A DNA stretch of 64,000 nt from Magnetococcales bacterium (GCA_015231175.1 JADGBZ010000004.1:1-64000); one strand, 5' to 3'. Shown: positions 35,297 to 45,262, counted from the stretch's first letter. The notes: generated from the letters alone by a model not told the origin. Program-made: numbers and translations.

Positions 35297-35923
35297 TCAT
35301 CCGCCGAAGGTCGCCACAAAGCGTTGCCAGTCGGCAGGGGTATCCACATCCCATCGCAGGGGCAGTTCGTGCCACGACCAACCCAGGACGCCGAATCGTT
35401 CCCGCGTAGCCAGGGCCACGGTTGGTGTACTCCAGGCCATGCCCCGAAAGAGGGAGGGGTCGGTTTGGCGCAAGCCCAGCAGGAGGTAACCTCCATCTTC
35501 GGTCGGTCCGAGAACGGCAGGGTGTGTGGTCAGGGCCTGTGCAGCGGCATCCAGATCGGTCAAAGTCAGGGAGACGGCATCACCGCCGATCAGCAGCATG
35601 GCGGGCGACTCCGCCAGAGCGGCCCGGGTGATGGCCGCCATGCGCTCGCCCAGATCTCCCGATGGTTGCAGACGCAACTGCCCGACTTGGGCCAGGTTGG
35701 CACAGGCGGGATGCGTGGTGTTGGGGGTACACCACAACCGAAACAGGCGATCGGGTCCGGCAGCGCACCAGGCACGGGCTTTTGCCACCACGTGTGCCAG
35801 CAACCTGGCATGAGCATGGGCCGCTCCCTCCGCTCCCAGCATCGGCATCAAACGGGTTTTGACCAGACCGGGTTGCGGCACCTTGGCCATGAGGTTCAAA
35901 GAGATGTAAGCCGAGCGCACCAT
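35297..35923 (-). CDS. TIGR04282/DUF2064-type glycosyltransferase-like protein
   Basis: 208 residues with the N-terminal nucleotidyl-sugar-like block NLMAKVPQPGLVKTRLMP, central LLIGGDAVSLT and PTEDGGYLLLGL, and the C-terminal WDVDTPADW. This matches the TIGR04282 (DUF2064) family, small GT-A-fold proteins reported in arsenosugar and other glycan contexts. The substrate here is unknown. Starts 13 bp after the ThiF-like gene. Confidence 0.85.
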   Translation of the reverse strand: MVRSAYISLNLMAKVPQPGLVKTRLMPMLGAEGAAHAHARLLAHVVAKARAWCAAGPDRLFRLWCTPNTTHPACANLAQVGQLRLQPSGDLGERMAAITRAALAESPAMLLIGGDAVSLTLTDLDAAAQALTTHPAVLGPTEDGGYLLLGLRQTDPSLFRGMAWSTPTVALATRERFGVLGWSWHELPLRWDVDTPADWQRFVATFGG

Positions 35924-35936
35924 GGTCGCGAGGGTG

Positions 35937-36677
35937 TCATGACCCGGAGGAAAACGGGGCAGCCTTCACCATGCTCCAAGTCGCTGTCGCTGCATCAAAA
36001 AACTGGAGGGTCTGGTCCGGCGATGGCATGCCAAGCACCACCTTGATAACCTCGCTTGCCGCTGCATTGGCCACCAATCCCGCCAAAACGGATCTCTGCC
36101 CATCTGGCGAAACATCCTGACCGAAAACAGTTTTTTGTTGGACCAGCAAGCTCTCTTCCACCCCGGAAAGGGATCTCTCTCCCCCATGGAGCGTGAACAC
36201 CGCGCCCCAGAGCATCTCCCTGCGAGCAACGATCAGGGGCAACGCTCGTTCCCGGCACATCCGGGCCAAAATGCGCGTGCTTTCCGGTCGATTGCCACAG
36301 TCGAGAAGCAGTTGGCAGCCAGCCAGCCAGGGTGTGGCCATGCCCTCGGTCCAGTGCGCCACCACCGAGGTTATCTGGACATCCGGGTTCAAGTTGTGGA
36401 GCGCATGGGCCGCAGCAAGGGATTTGGGGGAACCGATCTGCGATCTGGCGTAAACGACTGCGTGTTCGGGTGTGGCCGCTGTCACCGCCGCACCATCGAT
36501 CAGGGTGATGTGGCCCACGCCGGCAGCCGCCAGGTACAGTGCCGCGACCGAACCCAACGCACCCGTCCCCAGCACCACCACCCCAGCCGCCAACAATCGC
36601 GCCTGCCCCAGACCACCGATCTCACGCAGCATGATCTGCCGCGAGTACCGCTCCATCTGACTTTCGGTAAAATCCAT
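35937..36677 (-). CDS. ThiF/MoeB/HesA-like E1 superfamily protein, degenerate
   Basis: 246 residues. Fold landmarks of E1-like adenylation enzymes are present: RYSRQIMLREIGGLGQARL, the Rossmann GTGALGSVAALYLAAAGVG and LIDGAAV. The ATP-contacting stretch that is normally D-x-x-x-x-x-x-N-L-x-R-Q reads ATPEHAVVYA here, so the usual Asn, Arg and Gln are absent. There is no CxxC zinc site. Probably a non-adenylating paralogue or one with altered chemistry. Next to a TIGR04282 gene. The start lies next to repeat sequence (TGGTAACC). Confidence 0.75.
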   Translation of the reverse strand: MDFTESQMERYSRQIMLREIGGLGQARLLAAGVVVLGTGALGSVAALYLAAAGVGHITLIDGAAVTAATPEHAVVYARSQIGSPKSLAAAHALHNLNPDVQITSVVAHWTEGMATPWLAGCQLLLDCGNRPESTRILARMCRERALPLIVARREMLWGAVFTLHGGERSLSGVEESLLVQQKTVFGQDVSPDGQRSVLAGLVANAAASEVIKVVLGMPSPDQTLQFFDAATATWSMVKAAPFSSGS

Positions 36678-36719
36678 GGTAACCGTTCAGCACCCATCCA
36701 AAAAAAGCTTGAAAAAAAG

Positions 36720-36866
36720 GTAACCATTCACCACCCTTGCAAGAAAAGCTTGGACATGGAAGCCTTTGTCAGGGCTTCGCCCCGAACCCCACCAGGACTC
36801 TGTCCTGGACCTGCCAGGGAGCCAGCCCCCTGGACCCCGATTCGTTGGCGGGTGGTGAATAGTTAC
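36720..36866 (-). repeat. Dispersed hairpin repeat, intact 147-bp reverse copy
   Basis: gtaaccattcaccaccc at the left and gggtggtgaatagttac at the right form the 17-bp terminal inverted repeat with one mismatch. A partial left end of another copy (gtaaccgttcagcaccc to gaaaaaaag) precedes it at 36679-36719. Confidence 0.92.
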
Positions 36867-36873
36867 AAAAAAA

Positions 36874-37020
36874 GTAACTATTCAGCACCCTTTCAAAAAA
36901 AGCCTGGATATGAAAGCCTTTGTCAGGGCTTCGCCCCGAACCCCACCAGGACTCTGTCCTGGACCTGCCAGGGAGCCAGCCCCCTGGACCCCGATTCGTG
37001 GTCGGGTGGTGAATAGTTAC
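36874..37020 (-). repeat. Dispersed hairpin repeat, second intact 147-bp reverse copy in tandem
   Basis: Begins gtaactattcagcaccc only 7 bp after the previous copy and ends gggtggtgaatagttac. Same orientation and the same internal hairpins. Together they fill the gap between the SUMF1 and ThiF-like genes. Confidence 0.92.
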
Positions 37021-37028
37021 GAAAGATA

Positions 37029-37850
37029 TCACTCCCCTTTGGGTCGGGCAGCGCTGCGGGCGACGCGGAAACCAAGGCTTTCTCTCCGCTCCTCCCCGGA
37101 AATGCCGCCCCGATTGGCACATCGTACATACCACGAAGTGCCATCCCAGGAACCCCCGCGATAAACACGGTTGGAATTGTTCTCTTCGTACAGAGGATCC
37201 ACGGGTGCGTGTTTTTTGTAGGCCTGTTCCTGGTAGGCATCCTGGACGAACTCCCAGATATTACCCAATATGTCATGCAGACCGAAAGCGTTGGGGCGCA
37301 ACTGGCCCACCGGGTGCATTTCGTTGCGGGAGTCGCCGTCAAACCATGCATAGAGGCTCATTTCATCGACTCGGTTTCCCCAGAAACGCGACGTTGTCGA
37401 TCCGGCCCGGCAGGCATACTCCCACTCGGCCTCCGTGGGCAAACGGTAGGTTGTGGTCTTTTCCATGATGTTCAGACGCCGGATAAACTCCTGCACATCA
37501 CTCCAGCTCACCTGATCGACGGGAAGATCCCGTGCCCTGAATTTGCTGGGGTTCTCTTGCATCACAGCCACCCATTGTGCCTGCGTCACCTCATACTTGC
37601 CCAGGTAGAATGGTTTGCCGATAGTGACACGATGCTGCGGCATCTCATCGGGGAAGGCCTCGGCATCAAAATTTTTGTCGGAACCCATCATGAAGGTTCC
37701 GGATGGTATCAGAACGAACTCCATGCCAAGGCGATTGGCATAGACCTTGACAGACTCGGTGCGCACCGGCCCATGTCCAGTTGGTTGCGCTGCAACCGAC
37801 GCGGCAGCAACCAACCAACCAAAAAGAGTCAAGCAACAAAACCGTTTCAT
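37029..37850 (-). CDS. Secreted SUMF1/formylglycine-generating-enzyme-like domain protein
   Basis: 273 residues. Signal peptide (CCLTLFGWLVAAASVAA), then one SUMF1 domain from about residue 40: EFVLIPSGTFMMGSD, LGKYEVTQAQW, LPVDQVSWSDVQEFIRRLN, RLPTEAEWEYACRAG, GLHDILGNIWEFVQD and RVYRGGSW. True FGE copper-site cysteines are not evident, so it probably belongs to the large group of non-FGE SUMF1/C-type-lectin-like exported proteins. No sulfatase is nearby. Transcribed after the PP-loop gene with a 52-bp gap. Confidence 0.88.
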   Translation of the reverse strand: MKRFCCLTLFGWLVAAASVAAQPTGHGPVRTESVKVYANRLGMEFVLIPSGTFMMGSDKNFDAEAFPDEMPQHRVTIGKPFYLGKYEVTQAQWVAVMQENPSKFRARDLPVDQVSWSDVQEFIRRLNIMEKTTTYRLPTEAEWEYACRAGSTTSRFWGNRVDEMSLYAWFDGDSRNEMHPVGQLRPNAFGLHDILGNIWEFVQDAYQEQAYKKHAPVDPLYEENNSNRVYRGGSWDGTSWYVRCANRGGISGEERRESLGFRVARSAARPKGE

Positions 37851-37902
37851 GTCCGTATGACGCCAACGTACTGGAAGAACAAGTGATCCCTGGGAGAATG
37901 GC

Positions 37903-38943
37903 TCAGATGTACCATGTGTCAGGAATGGTCTCCGGTGCCAGAGGTGCGACCACCTGGCGGGTTGTCTCCTCTCCGCAGGTCATTTCCATGGTGACCTCTG
38001 GAAGATGCCGCCCCTTGCCATAACGGGCGACAAGACGGCAGAGCAAATGGACGCCATCCTGGTCTGGCGTCCCCTCCACCAGTGCCAGGGGGCCGGGAAG
38101 ATCCGGCGCATGCACCATGATCCGACCGTGCCGAAAACCCCGCAAAAAATTGTTCTCGGTCTCATCGCGACCGATGATCACCTTGTATGCCGGGTCGGGG
38201 CGCAGATGGCGTCCGGCCTTGAGCAGAAGAATATCGTCCAGGGTGTATTGTTTGCTGCCGCGCGTGTGCCAGAGGTCGCGCAAACGGCTGGCATAATTTT
38301 CATCGGTCAAAAAACAGCAGCCGCCCGATGGCGAGGGGTAATCCGTGATGCCAAAATGGGCGGCCAAATCCATTTGCGGCGTGCGGGTGCGGCCCGAAAA
38401 ACCCAGCAGGCGCGAACGATCCACCCAACCCCGCTTTTCCGGTTCGGTGATCGGCAGCCGCAAGGCGCAGAGAGGTCGCAGCAACCATCCCTCCGCTCCG
38501 GCATCGCGGGAAATCACTGGCATGGTGTCCTTGCGTTGACTCATGGGACGCTGTCCGACCACCTCGCCGGTGAATAGAAAGTCAAACCCGAGCCTCTCCT
38601 TGATCTCCATGGCCTTTTTGACCATGAAAACCTTGCAGTCCAGACAAGGGTTGAGATTTTTGCCATAGCCATAGCGGGGCTGCGTGACAATCTGCACATA
38701 GGGTTCGGAGATATCCACCATATGCAATTTGATACCCAGCGCCTTGGCGGCGTGCAAGGCATCGTGCCGAGGGGGTGGAGCGCCCTCCCTGGGATTGCGA
38801 ATCGCCCCCGTATGAGACTGGATGCAAAAGCCGGTGAAAAAATTGACACACTCCACGACGATGCCCTGTTCCTGGAGCACACGCACGGCCAGCGTGCTGT
38901 CCAAACCTCCCGATAAAAGTCCAAGGGCGCGAATTTCGGACAT
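37903..38943 (-). CDS. PP-loop ATPase, MnmA/ThiI-like tRNA thiolation protein
   Basis: 346 residues. N-terminal PP-loop GLLSGGLDSTLAVRVL binds ATP. NPCLDCKVFM contains a CxxC pair, and GGCCFL a second cysteine pair. These fit a sulfur-transferring tRNA-thiouridylase-type enzyme, although it is distinct from canonical MnmA and ThiI (no THUMP or rhodanese domain). The C-terminal half carries an AYKVIIGRDETENNFL block. Lies 36 bp after hemB, on the same strand. Confidence 0.8.
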   Translation of the reverse strand: MSEIRALGLLSGGLDSTLAVRVLQEQGIVVECVNFFTGFCIQSHTGAIRNPREGAPPPRHDALHAAKALGIKLHMVDISEPYVQIVTQPRYGYGKNLNPCLDCKVFMVKKAMEIKERLGFDFLFTGEVVGQRPMSQRKDTMPVISRDAGAEGWLLRPLCALRLPITEPEKRGWVDRSRLLGFSGRTRTPQMDLAAHFGITDYPSPSGGCCFLTDENYASRLRDLWHTRGSKQYTLDDILLLKAGRHLRPDPAYKVIIGRDETENNFLRGFRHGRIMVHAPDLPGPLALVEGTPDQDGVHLLCRLVARYGKGRHLPEVTMEMTCGEETTRQVVAPLAPETIPDTWYI

Positions 38944-38979
38944 TTTTTGCTCCTTATGTCCGTTGCGGAAGGTGCATGT

Positions 38980-39969
38980 TCACCCCTGCAACAGTCGGGC
39001 GGCGTGCAGGGCGTGGTAGGTCAGGATCAAATCCGCCCCGGCTCGCCGGAAAGCAGTCATGATCTCCAAAACGATCCGATCCTCATGGATCCAACCCTGG
39101 CTGGCAGCGGCCTTGACCATGGCATATTCGCCGCTGACATTGTAGACAGCCAGGGGAAGATCAAACCGGTCGCGCATCTCCCGCAGGATATCCAGGTAGG
39201 CGAGACCGGGTTTGACCATGACCATGTCCGCTCCCTCGGCAACATCGAGGGTCACCTCCCGGAGGGCCTCGCGGCGATTGGCGGGATCCATCTGGTAGGT
39301 GCGCCGATCGCCGAATTGTGGCGTGCTGTCGGCTGCATCGCGAAAAGGTCCATAAAATGCGGAGGCGTATTTGGCAGCATAGGACATGATGGGCACATGC
39401 GTCGATCGGGCACCATCCAGACCGCGACGAATGGCAGCCACCATGCCATCCATCATGCCCGATGGCGCCACCATGTCCACCCCAGCCCGGGCATGCGTCA
39501 CGGCGGATTGGCTCAACCTCTCCAGGGTGGCATCGTTGTCCACATCCCCTGCCTGGATGACACCACAGTGACCATGGCTGGTGTACTCACAAAAACAAAG
39601 GTCGGATATGACGAACAGATCCGGTTGGGCATCTTTGATGGCACGAATGGCCCGCTGGATGATGCCGGTATCCTGACAGGCATCTTCCCCCAATGGATCC
39701 TTCCGCTCCGGGATACCAAAAAGGATCACACCTCCCAGCCCCGCCTCGACGGCGGAGCGCGCCAGCAGCAAGGTTTGATCAATGGATCGTTGCTCCACCC
39801 CAGGCATGGATGGAACAGGCCGTCGAACCCCGTCGCCTGGCACCACAAACAGAGGCAAAATCAGGTCGCTCGGCTGCACCAGGGTCTCTCGTACCAAACG
39901 TCGGACCGACTCCGTGCGACGCAAGCGGCGCGGACGATGGCAGAGAGGGGCGGCTGTTGAGTCGGGCAT
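38980..39969 (-). CDS. hemB: Delta-aminolevulinic acid dehydratase (porphobilinogen synthase)
   Basis: Condenses two 5-aminolevulinate molecules in haem synthesis. 329 residues from ATG 39969. Schiff-base Lys200 ([18 protein letters not shown]) and Lys253 ([11 protein letters not shown]). Cys125, Cys127 and Cys135 in [12 protein letters not shown] form the zinc site, so this is the Zn-dependent type. An upstream extension is open but has no family similarity. Middle of the minus-strand run between the SET and PP-loop genes. Confidence 0.97.
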   Translation of the reverse strand: MPDSTAAPLCHRPRRLRRTESVRRLVRETLVQPSDLILPLFVVPGDGVRRPVPSMPGVEQRSIDQTLLLARSAVEAGLGGVILFGIPERKDPLGEDACQDTGIIQRAIRAIKDAQPDLFVISDLCFCEYTSHGHCGVIQAGDVDNDATLERLSQSAVTHARAGVDMVAPSGMMDGMVAAIRRGLDGARSTHVPIMSYAAKYASAFYGPFRDAADSTPQFGDRRTYQMDPANRREALREVTLDVAEGADMVMVKPGLAYLDILREMRDRFDLPLAVYNVSGEYAMVKAAASQGWIHEDRIVLEIMTAFRRAGADLILTYHALHAARLLQG

Positions 39970-40114
39970 GATCGGATACTCCAGACAATAAACGCCCTCC
40001 GTCTGCGGTGAACGCATGGCGCCACAGGATGCCCATCCCGGCGCCATCCGGCAAGAGTCCATGATGACCGGAATGGCGCAAGCCCCTGCCTCGAAGCGGA
40101 ACAAACCCCCTGGC

Positions 40115-40654
40115 CTATCGAGCCAGAGGCATCTCCAGATGGACAGCGGGAAATCCGGCGCCCTCATTGCCGGATCCAACAGTTGCATGCCCGGGGGAGT
40201 CTGCACGGTTGCCCTCAGGGTGAAAAACGACACCAACGATGGCGCGGAGCCGTTTCCGCTCTGCAAGCGTCAGATGGCGATAACCGGAGATGGCGCCAAA
40301 ACACCCGGGTTCGCCGCACTGGCACTCAAAGGGGGAGGCCATATCCCATTCCGTCGTCAGATAGTTGAAGGTGATCTCCTCACCAACCGCTATGGGACGC
40401 AGCGTTCTCACCGACAGGGATGAAAAGTCAATACAACAGTTTGGTTCACACGAATGATTGATGAACCCCCATTGCTTCCCCTCGGGGAGCATGTGGCGCC
40501 CGTTGCCCAACTGCAAGGTATACCTGGACGGACGATCCACCTCGCGACCGGACAGAGGCAACACGGCCTCGCCTTCGCGGAGGGGCACTTTGGTAAAAAC
40601 CGCCTTGCCAACCTCCCGCTCACGAATTTCAATTTTCTCCAACCAACCGGTCAT
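40115..40654 (-). CDS. SET-domain protein lysine methyltransferase
   Basis: 179 residues, a compact SET fold. SAM and lysine-channel motifs [11 protein letters not shown] (about 64-74) and [13 protein letters not shown] (about 91-103). A post-SET cysteine cluster CQCGEPGC binds zinc. Bacterial SET proteins are uncommon; some methylate histone-like or ribosomal proteins. An HU-type protein is encoded 5 kb away, but no link is shown. Starts 34 bp after the decarboxylase gene. Confidence 0.85.
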   Translation of the reverse strand: MTGWLEKIEIREREVGKAVFTKVPLREGEAVLPLSGREVDRPSRYTLQLGNGRHMLPEGKQWGFINHSCEPNCCIDFSSLSVRTLRPIAVGEEITFNYLTTEWDMASPFECQCGEPGCFGAISGYRHLTLAERKRLRAIVGVVFHPEGNRADSPGHATVGSGNEGAGFPAVHLEMPLAR

Positions 40655-40688
40655 TCATTCGCTCCTGCTTAGGTGTCATTAGGTGGCA

Positions 40689-41918
40689 TCATGAGGACGT
40701 GGCATCCACGGTCATGAGCCGAAAAGCGCCATATCCGTTGAACCGCGTGGCCAACTCAAGGGAATAGGCGCCGAGGCAACCAACTTCTAGCCAATCTTCA
40801 GCCGCCATGTCGAGAGGCAACCGATAGGGTCCAGGAAAAAAATCATTGCTGTCACAGGTGGGACCGGCAAGGGAATACTCCTCCATCGGAACCATCGCCC
40901 CGTCATCCACCTTCCCCGCCCGGATGATACGCCGCACCGGATGCATGGCGCGCATCCACCACAGCTCGGAGAGCAAACCATGTTTCCCATCACCCAGAAC
41001 CAACTGGTTACCCTTGCGTGCGATCACCTGAACCGCCACGCTGCCCGCATGGGCCACGACGCAGCGTCCGGGTTCGCTCTGCACGATCAGGGAAGGTTCC
41101 CATGCGTCCTGCGCCCGTGTGAGGGCTTCTCCAATACTGGCGCCAAACAGGTCCAGAGAGGGTTCGGAATCACCATAGCGGGCCGGAAAGCCGCCACCCA
41201 CATCGAGAACCGACAGGGGAATGGCCATCTCCCTGACAAGTTGGGCCACTTCGGCAATGGCGGTTGCATAGGCTTGCGGCTCCAGGCACTGACTGCCGAC
41301 ATGAAACGTCAGCCCGCAGGCGATACCGCCAGCGACGATACGGGCCAGCAAATGTTTGGTTTCGTCCCGTGTGGCCCCAAACTTACCACTCATATCATAA
41401 ACGGCTCGTCCCCGACTGACCTTCATTCTGACGATGAAACACAAGCCATGAACACCTTGTGTGGCGGAAAGCAACCTGTCCAGTTCATCCTGGGAATCGA
41501 GGGCAAAGGTCGTCACGCCCAGGCTCACGGCTTTCTGGATCTCGTCCCTGCTCTTCACGGGATTCATGAAAGCGCAGGTTGCATGGGGCGCCACCTTGCG
41601 CACTGCGAGGAGCTCTTCCAGGGATGCGACATCAAAATGTGTCACCCCCTGGAGGGCCATTCTTGACAGGAGATCAGGATGGGAATTGGCCTTGACGGCG
41701 TAATGAGGAAGAGGCAAAGCCGCAAGGGTGGTGTGGATCAGGCGGGACAAGGTATTCAGGTTCAGGCAAAACAGCGCTCCCCCGGTTGGTTCCCGGACGA
41801 TGCGTTCGGCAAGAACCAGCCGACTACCCCAATCGACCCCCGCCGTCCTGATGGGCACGCAGGAGCCTGGAATGTCGGAATTTTTGTTGAGAATTCCTGA
41901 GTAGACCATTGAGTCCAT
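40689..41918 (-). CDS. Group IV PLP-dependent decarboxylase, ornithine decarboxylase-like
   Basis: About 409 residues. Lys76 in HYAVKANSHPDLL forms the PLP Schiff base. HVGSQ, DVGGGFPARYGD and QSEPGRCVV are the cofactor-binding blocks, and Cys356-Asp357 in GPTCDSNDFF are the catalytic pair from the partner subunit. Most like eukaryotic/alphaproteobacterial ornithine (or lysine) decarboxylase for putrescine or cadaverine. The start at 41918 follows GAGGAG closely; Met at 41909 is equally possible. Confidence 0.9.
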   Translation of the reverse strand: MDSMVYSGILNKNSDIPGSCVPIRTAGVDWGSRLVLAERIVREPTGGALFCLNLNTLSRLIHTTLAALPLPHYAVKANSHPDLLSRMALQGVTHFDVASLEELLAVRKVAPHATCAFMNPVKSRDEIQKAVSLGVTTFALDSQDELDRLLSATQGVHGLCFIVRMKVSRGRAVYDMSGKFGATRDETKHLLARIVAGGIACGLTFHVGSQCLEPQAYATAIAEVAQLVREMAIPLSVLDVGGGFPARYGDSEPSLDLFGASIGEALTRAQDAWEPSLIVQSEPGRCVVAHAGSVAVQVIARKGNQLVLGDGKHGLLSELWWMRAMHPVRRIIRAGKVDDGAMVPMEEYSLAGPTCDSNDFFPGPYRLPLDMAAEDWLEVGCLGAYSLELATRFNGYGAFRLMTVDATSS

Positions 41919-42049
41919 GAACTCCTCTGCACCCTCGCCAGGTTTCATGCAACGGGCGCTCCGGCGGTGTCCCGCCACTTTTCTCAAAACCGGCCCTTGA
42001 TTCCTTGGCCAGATTTCCAGGGATCCCCCTGTTGCCGGAATCCGACTGC

Positions 42050-45000
42050 CTAGACCTTTCTTTCAGCTGCTCGAAGACGTTGGGACATGCTGCGCAACAG
42101 AACAGTACCAATACTGGGAAACGTTTCGAGCAGGTGGCTGAAACTCCGGGATGAGAGACGCAACAACCGGGTTTCTTCGAGAACTGCACAACTGGCGGAA
42201 CGGGGTTCATTGTCCAACAGCGACATCTCGCCGATGCCCGCGCCGGGGCCGAATCGTCCCACCTCTTTTTCCTGCACTGTCACAGCAACCAGGCCCGATT
42301 GCACGATGAAGAAAGCGTCCCCCTGATCTCCTTGTTGAAACACTATTTCCCCGGGAAGACAGACCCTCGTGTCGAACAATTCCGCCATGATCGCCAAATA
42401 GTCCGCAGGGACATCCTGGAACAGAGGGACTTTGCTCAAAAAAGAGACCTGCGAAATGATCTCGAAGGCGTTTGTTTCCTGTGCAGCCATGCCGCCCCCC
42501 TCTCTCTCGTGATTCGCTCCATCATACAGCACGACCCGGTTCAGCCACTTCTCCGCAACGAGGAGTTCATCCGGCGCGGAATGATCGGCTCTACCAGGCG
42601 TTGCAGGTTCAGCCAGCAGAAACCTGTTGAGTAGCGGCAACACCAACCCTTGGTCATGCCGATTCAGCATCGTTTCCAGCAGTTCCATGGAGTTGGCTTG
42701 TTTGGTTCCCTGAGTGCCGCACACCTGTCTCCAGATATTAAACACCTTTTCACGCTCATACATCAATGCCAGCAACCCAAAAAGCAGTTCGAAGCGCAGC
42801 CGCAGGTGATCCTGGTAAAGCCGGGCGATAAACGGGTCTCTGGGTATCGAGGTCTCCCAGATGGTCAGAAGCCACTGGATGCTGTGGCAATGTTTCTGAA
42901 ATATGGGAAGCCATGGAGCCGTGTCATAACGATTGCGGTTGCTTTTGCTCATCAGCCAGTTCAGGGCCTTTGCTGCTGTCAGGGCCTCGATGACACCGCG
43001 CTTTCCTGTGCAGTGCGCCAGGAGGGTGACCTCTGCCTCATTCCCACCGATCTCCCCCAGAACAGACAGCAAGGTCAATCGATCGATCACACTCAAATGG
43101 TCGCCATGCAACAGCACCGCCAATGACGGCACCCCTTCCTGGGGCATTTTCATCAACGCCATGATGACGGCATCACGTTGCTGGGAATCGTGCAACAAGT
43201 GTATCAGATCGGGGATCAGATCAGGATCACGCAACCAGCGCACAGCGCACACCGCCGTCTGTCTCACAGTATCCGAGACATCTTTGAGTAATCCTCTGAG
43301 CAATCTTCCCGAGCCGTTGCCACCCATGGCTTGCAGGATCGCAACCGCCTCCACCCGACGTTCCGGGCGATTGTCGTTCACCAGGCTATGAAAACGATGG
43401 AAGGCCATCATGCGCTGGTCCAGTTCCCCGCGTAACGCCAGGCAACTGGTGGCTGCGACCCGCACTTCTTGATGGGGAGACTCCATGTAGGCGGCGGGAG
43501 AGGGCACGGCGGTGAGAGCCCGCAGCCGGCAGATGCTTCGAATGGCTGTGGCAACCACTGCGGGGCGAGGATCTTTCAGTGCCTCCAACAAGTGGGTTTG
43601 CTGGGTCTGTGGCAGCAATTTCAGCGCCGCAGTCGCCAGCGCCGGATCGGCGCTTTTTGCAAGCAGGAGCACCTGGGGTTGAAATGGATCCACTCCGTGT
43701 TTCTCCAGATTCTGGAGCAAAAACTCGATGGCTGCCTTGTCACTCCCCTCCAGCAGGGTGCGCACCGCCGTTTGCCCTTCTGGACTTGCAAACAAGCGAG
43801 CCAGGCTGTCCTGATCCGTAAACGGTGATGCCAGAGAGGATTCCAGAGCCCTGCGGTATTGGGGAATCAAACGCACCAACAACGTGACACAAAGCCCCCC
43901 CAACAAAATGATCAGCAACGAGGAGGCGATATGACCGAGCCCAATCAGGCCCAGCAGCAACAACATCACCCCGCCAATCCCCTGCCCTAACGGCGCCATG
44001 GCCCCGCCCATCAGGGGTTGAGCCCTGTCGCGAACACGGCTGTTCAAGGGATAAAACAGCAGCTCCCGTGTCGGGACATCAAGCGTCTCGTCAAAGGAGG
44101 AAAAAACAAACAAAACGGCGGCGGCTGTCATCAGGGACGGAGACAGCATGAAAACCAGACTGGCGATGAGCAGCATGATCGGGTTGATCATCAAGCTGCG
44201 CAAAATGCCAAACTTGCGCAGCAACATGGAAACCAACCCGAACTGGATGACTATCTGGACCAGCCCCAGAAAACCATAGAACTGGCCGTAAAAGACGCAC
44301 ATCTCCACCTTGTTGAGGGTACTGCTTGCTATCGATTTTACTTGGAAATCGGCAACAACCGTCATGGAAAATACTGCAATGACAACAAAATATATAAGAA
44401 CAATGTAACGGTTCTTCAATAGAGACGAGAACGGCGCCTGTCGGCCCGATGCATCTTCATCGCCCTCCCCCGAAGAGTGCCCCAGAGGTTGGTGAAAGTG
44501 ACTGATGACCACGGGGAAGATGGCCACCACCACCAGAAGGGGGGCACAGAGCAGCAACAGATCCTCAGGCGAAAAGATCCCCAGTAAACCCTCTACACCG
44601 TAACCCATGACCAGGGTGCCCAACGGCAACCCGCCGTTGATGTACCCGAACAGGCGCCGAGCATCGCGAGAGTTGAAGTAGCTGCCGATGAAAGTATAAA
44701 AAAACGTGGTCAGAACCTGCCCGCCGACAAAAGTCCAGATGGCAAGAAGAAAATACAACACCTCGCGTTTTGGGTCCAACAACAGCCAAAAAATGACGAT
44801 GGTGGCCGCCAGGCCGAGCCCTACGATCAGAAACAATCGTTCCGGGGAATACCTTTGTTGCAGATGCCCTACCAACGTGGCAACCAGGGCCGTCGCGCAT
44901 GCAATGCCTATACAGAGCCATGGCAGCATCGTTTTGGAGCGTTCCGGTCCCAGACTGGACAGAAACAGCGTATCACCCAGGGTTACTCCCAGGGTAAAAT

Positions 45001-45262
45001 AGATGCTGATGACGAACAACAACAGAAAAAAGGCCTGTACGCGCCAAAACTCGGCAGACCTTATCTGAAAAAGTGTCTGGAAGAGTGTACGAACCAGGGG
45101 AGTATCTCCGAAGTGGAAAAAGGAATGCGGAAGGCGACCATGCCGCCCACACTCCCTGCACACAGGGCAAAGGCACTCCAGAGGCACCGGGAGAAGATGC
45201 ACCCCTGCTGGCGATCTGCGGGGCGCATGATGCTCCGTCAGAATCTCCCTGTCAACGTGCAT
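42050..45262 (-). CDS. ATP/ADP translocase-like membrane protein with HEAT repeats and cNMP-binding domain
   Basis: 1070 residues in three parts. About 12 membrane segments lie at roughly 70-470 (nucleotide-translocase/MFS-like). HEAT-type helical repeats lie at about 490-830. A cyclic-nucleotide-binding domain is at about 925-1060 with FQQGDQGDAFFIVQSG and GIGEMSLLDNEPRSASCAV, which keeps the phosphate-cassette Glu and Arg. Family members with this layout occur in several free-living bacteria and probably are not energy parasites' ATP importers. A cyclase is encoded 1.3 kb away. The N-terminal 50 residues look non-native, so the true start may be later. Confidence 0.82.
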   Translation of the reverse strand: MHVDREILTEHHAPRRSPAGVHLLPVPLECLCPVCRECGRHGRLPHSFFHFGDTPLVRTLFQTLFQIRSAEFWRVQAFFLLLFVISIYFTLGVTLGDTLFLSSLGPERSKTMLPWLCIGIACATALVATLVGHLQQRYSPERLFLIVGLGLAATIVIFWLLLDPKREVLYFLLAIWTFVGGQVLTTFFYTFIGSYFNSRDARRLFGYINGGLPLGTLVMGYGVEGLLGIFSPEDLLLLCAPLLVVVAIFPVVISHFHQPLGHSSGEGDEDASGRQAPFSSLLKNRYIVLIYFVVIAVFSMTVVADFQVKSIASSTLNKVEMCVFYGQFYGFLGLVQIVIQFGLVSMLLRKFGILRSLMINPIMLLIASLVFMLSPSLMTAAAVLFVFSSFDETLDVPTRELLFYPLNSRVRDRAQPLMGGAMAPLGQGIGGVMLLLLGLIGLGHIASSLLIILLGGLCVTLLVRLIPQYRRALESSLASPFTDQDSLARLFASPEGQTAVRTLLEGSDKAAIEFLLQNLEKHGVDPFQPQVLLLAKSADPALATAALKLLPQTQQTHLLEALKDPRPAVVATAIRSICRLRALTAVPSPAAYMESPHQEVRVAATSCLALRGELDQRMMAFHRFHSLVNDNRPERRVEAVAILQAMGGNGSGRLLRGLLKDVSDTVRQTAVCAVRWLRDPDLIPDLIHLLHDSQQRDAVIMALMKMPQEGVPSLAVLLHGDHLSVIDRLTLLSVLGEIGGNEAEVTLLAHCTGKRGVIEALTAAKALNWLMSKSNRNRYDTAPWLPIFQKHCHSIQWLLTIWETSIPRDPFIARLYQDHLRLRFELLFGLLALMYEREKVFNIWRQVCGTQGTKQANSMELLETMLNRHDQGLVLPLLNRFLLAEPATPGRADHSAPDELLVAEKWLNRVVLYDGANHEREGGGMAAQETNAFEIISQVSFLSKVPLFQDVPADYLAIMAELFDTRVCLPGEIVFQQGDQGDAFFIVQSGLVAVTVQEKEVGRFGPGAGIGEMSLLDNEPRSASCAVLEETRLLRLSSRSFSHLLETFPSIGTVLLRSMSQRLRAAERKV

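Noticed and set aside
3525-37020. Possible CRISPR array from the tandem dispersed repeats
   Set aside because: The copies are spaced irregularly, in both orientations, with long or no spacers and no cas genes. They are dispersed elements and not an array.
40016-40266. Upstream extension of hemB to 40266
   Set aside because: The extra roughly 100 codons have no family similarity and overlap the SET gene. HemB proteins start at the MPDST position.
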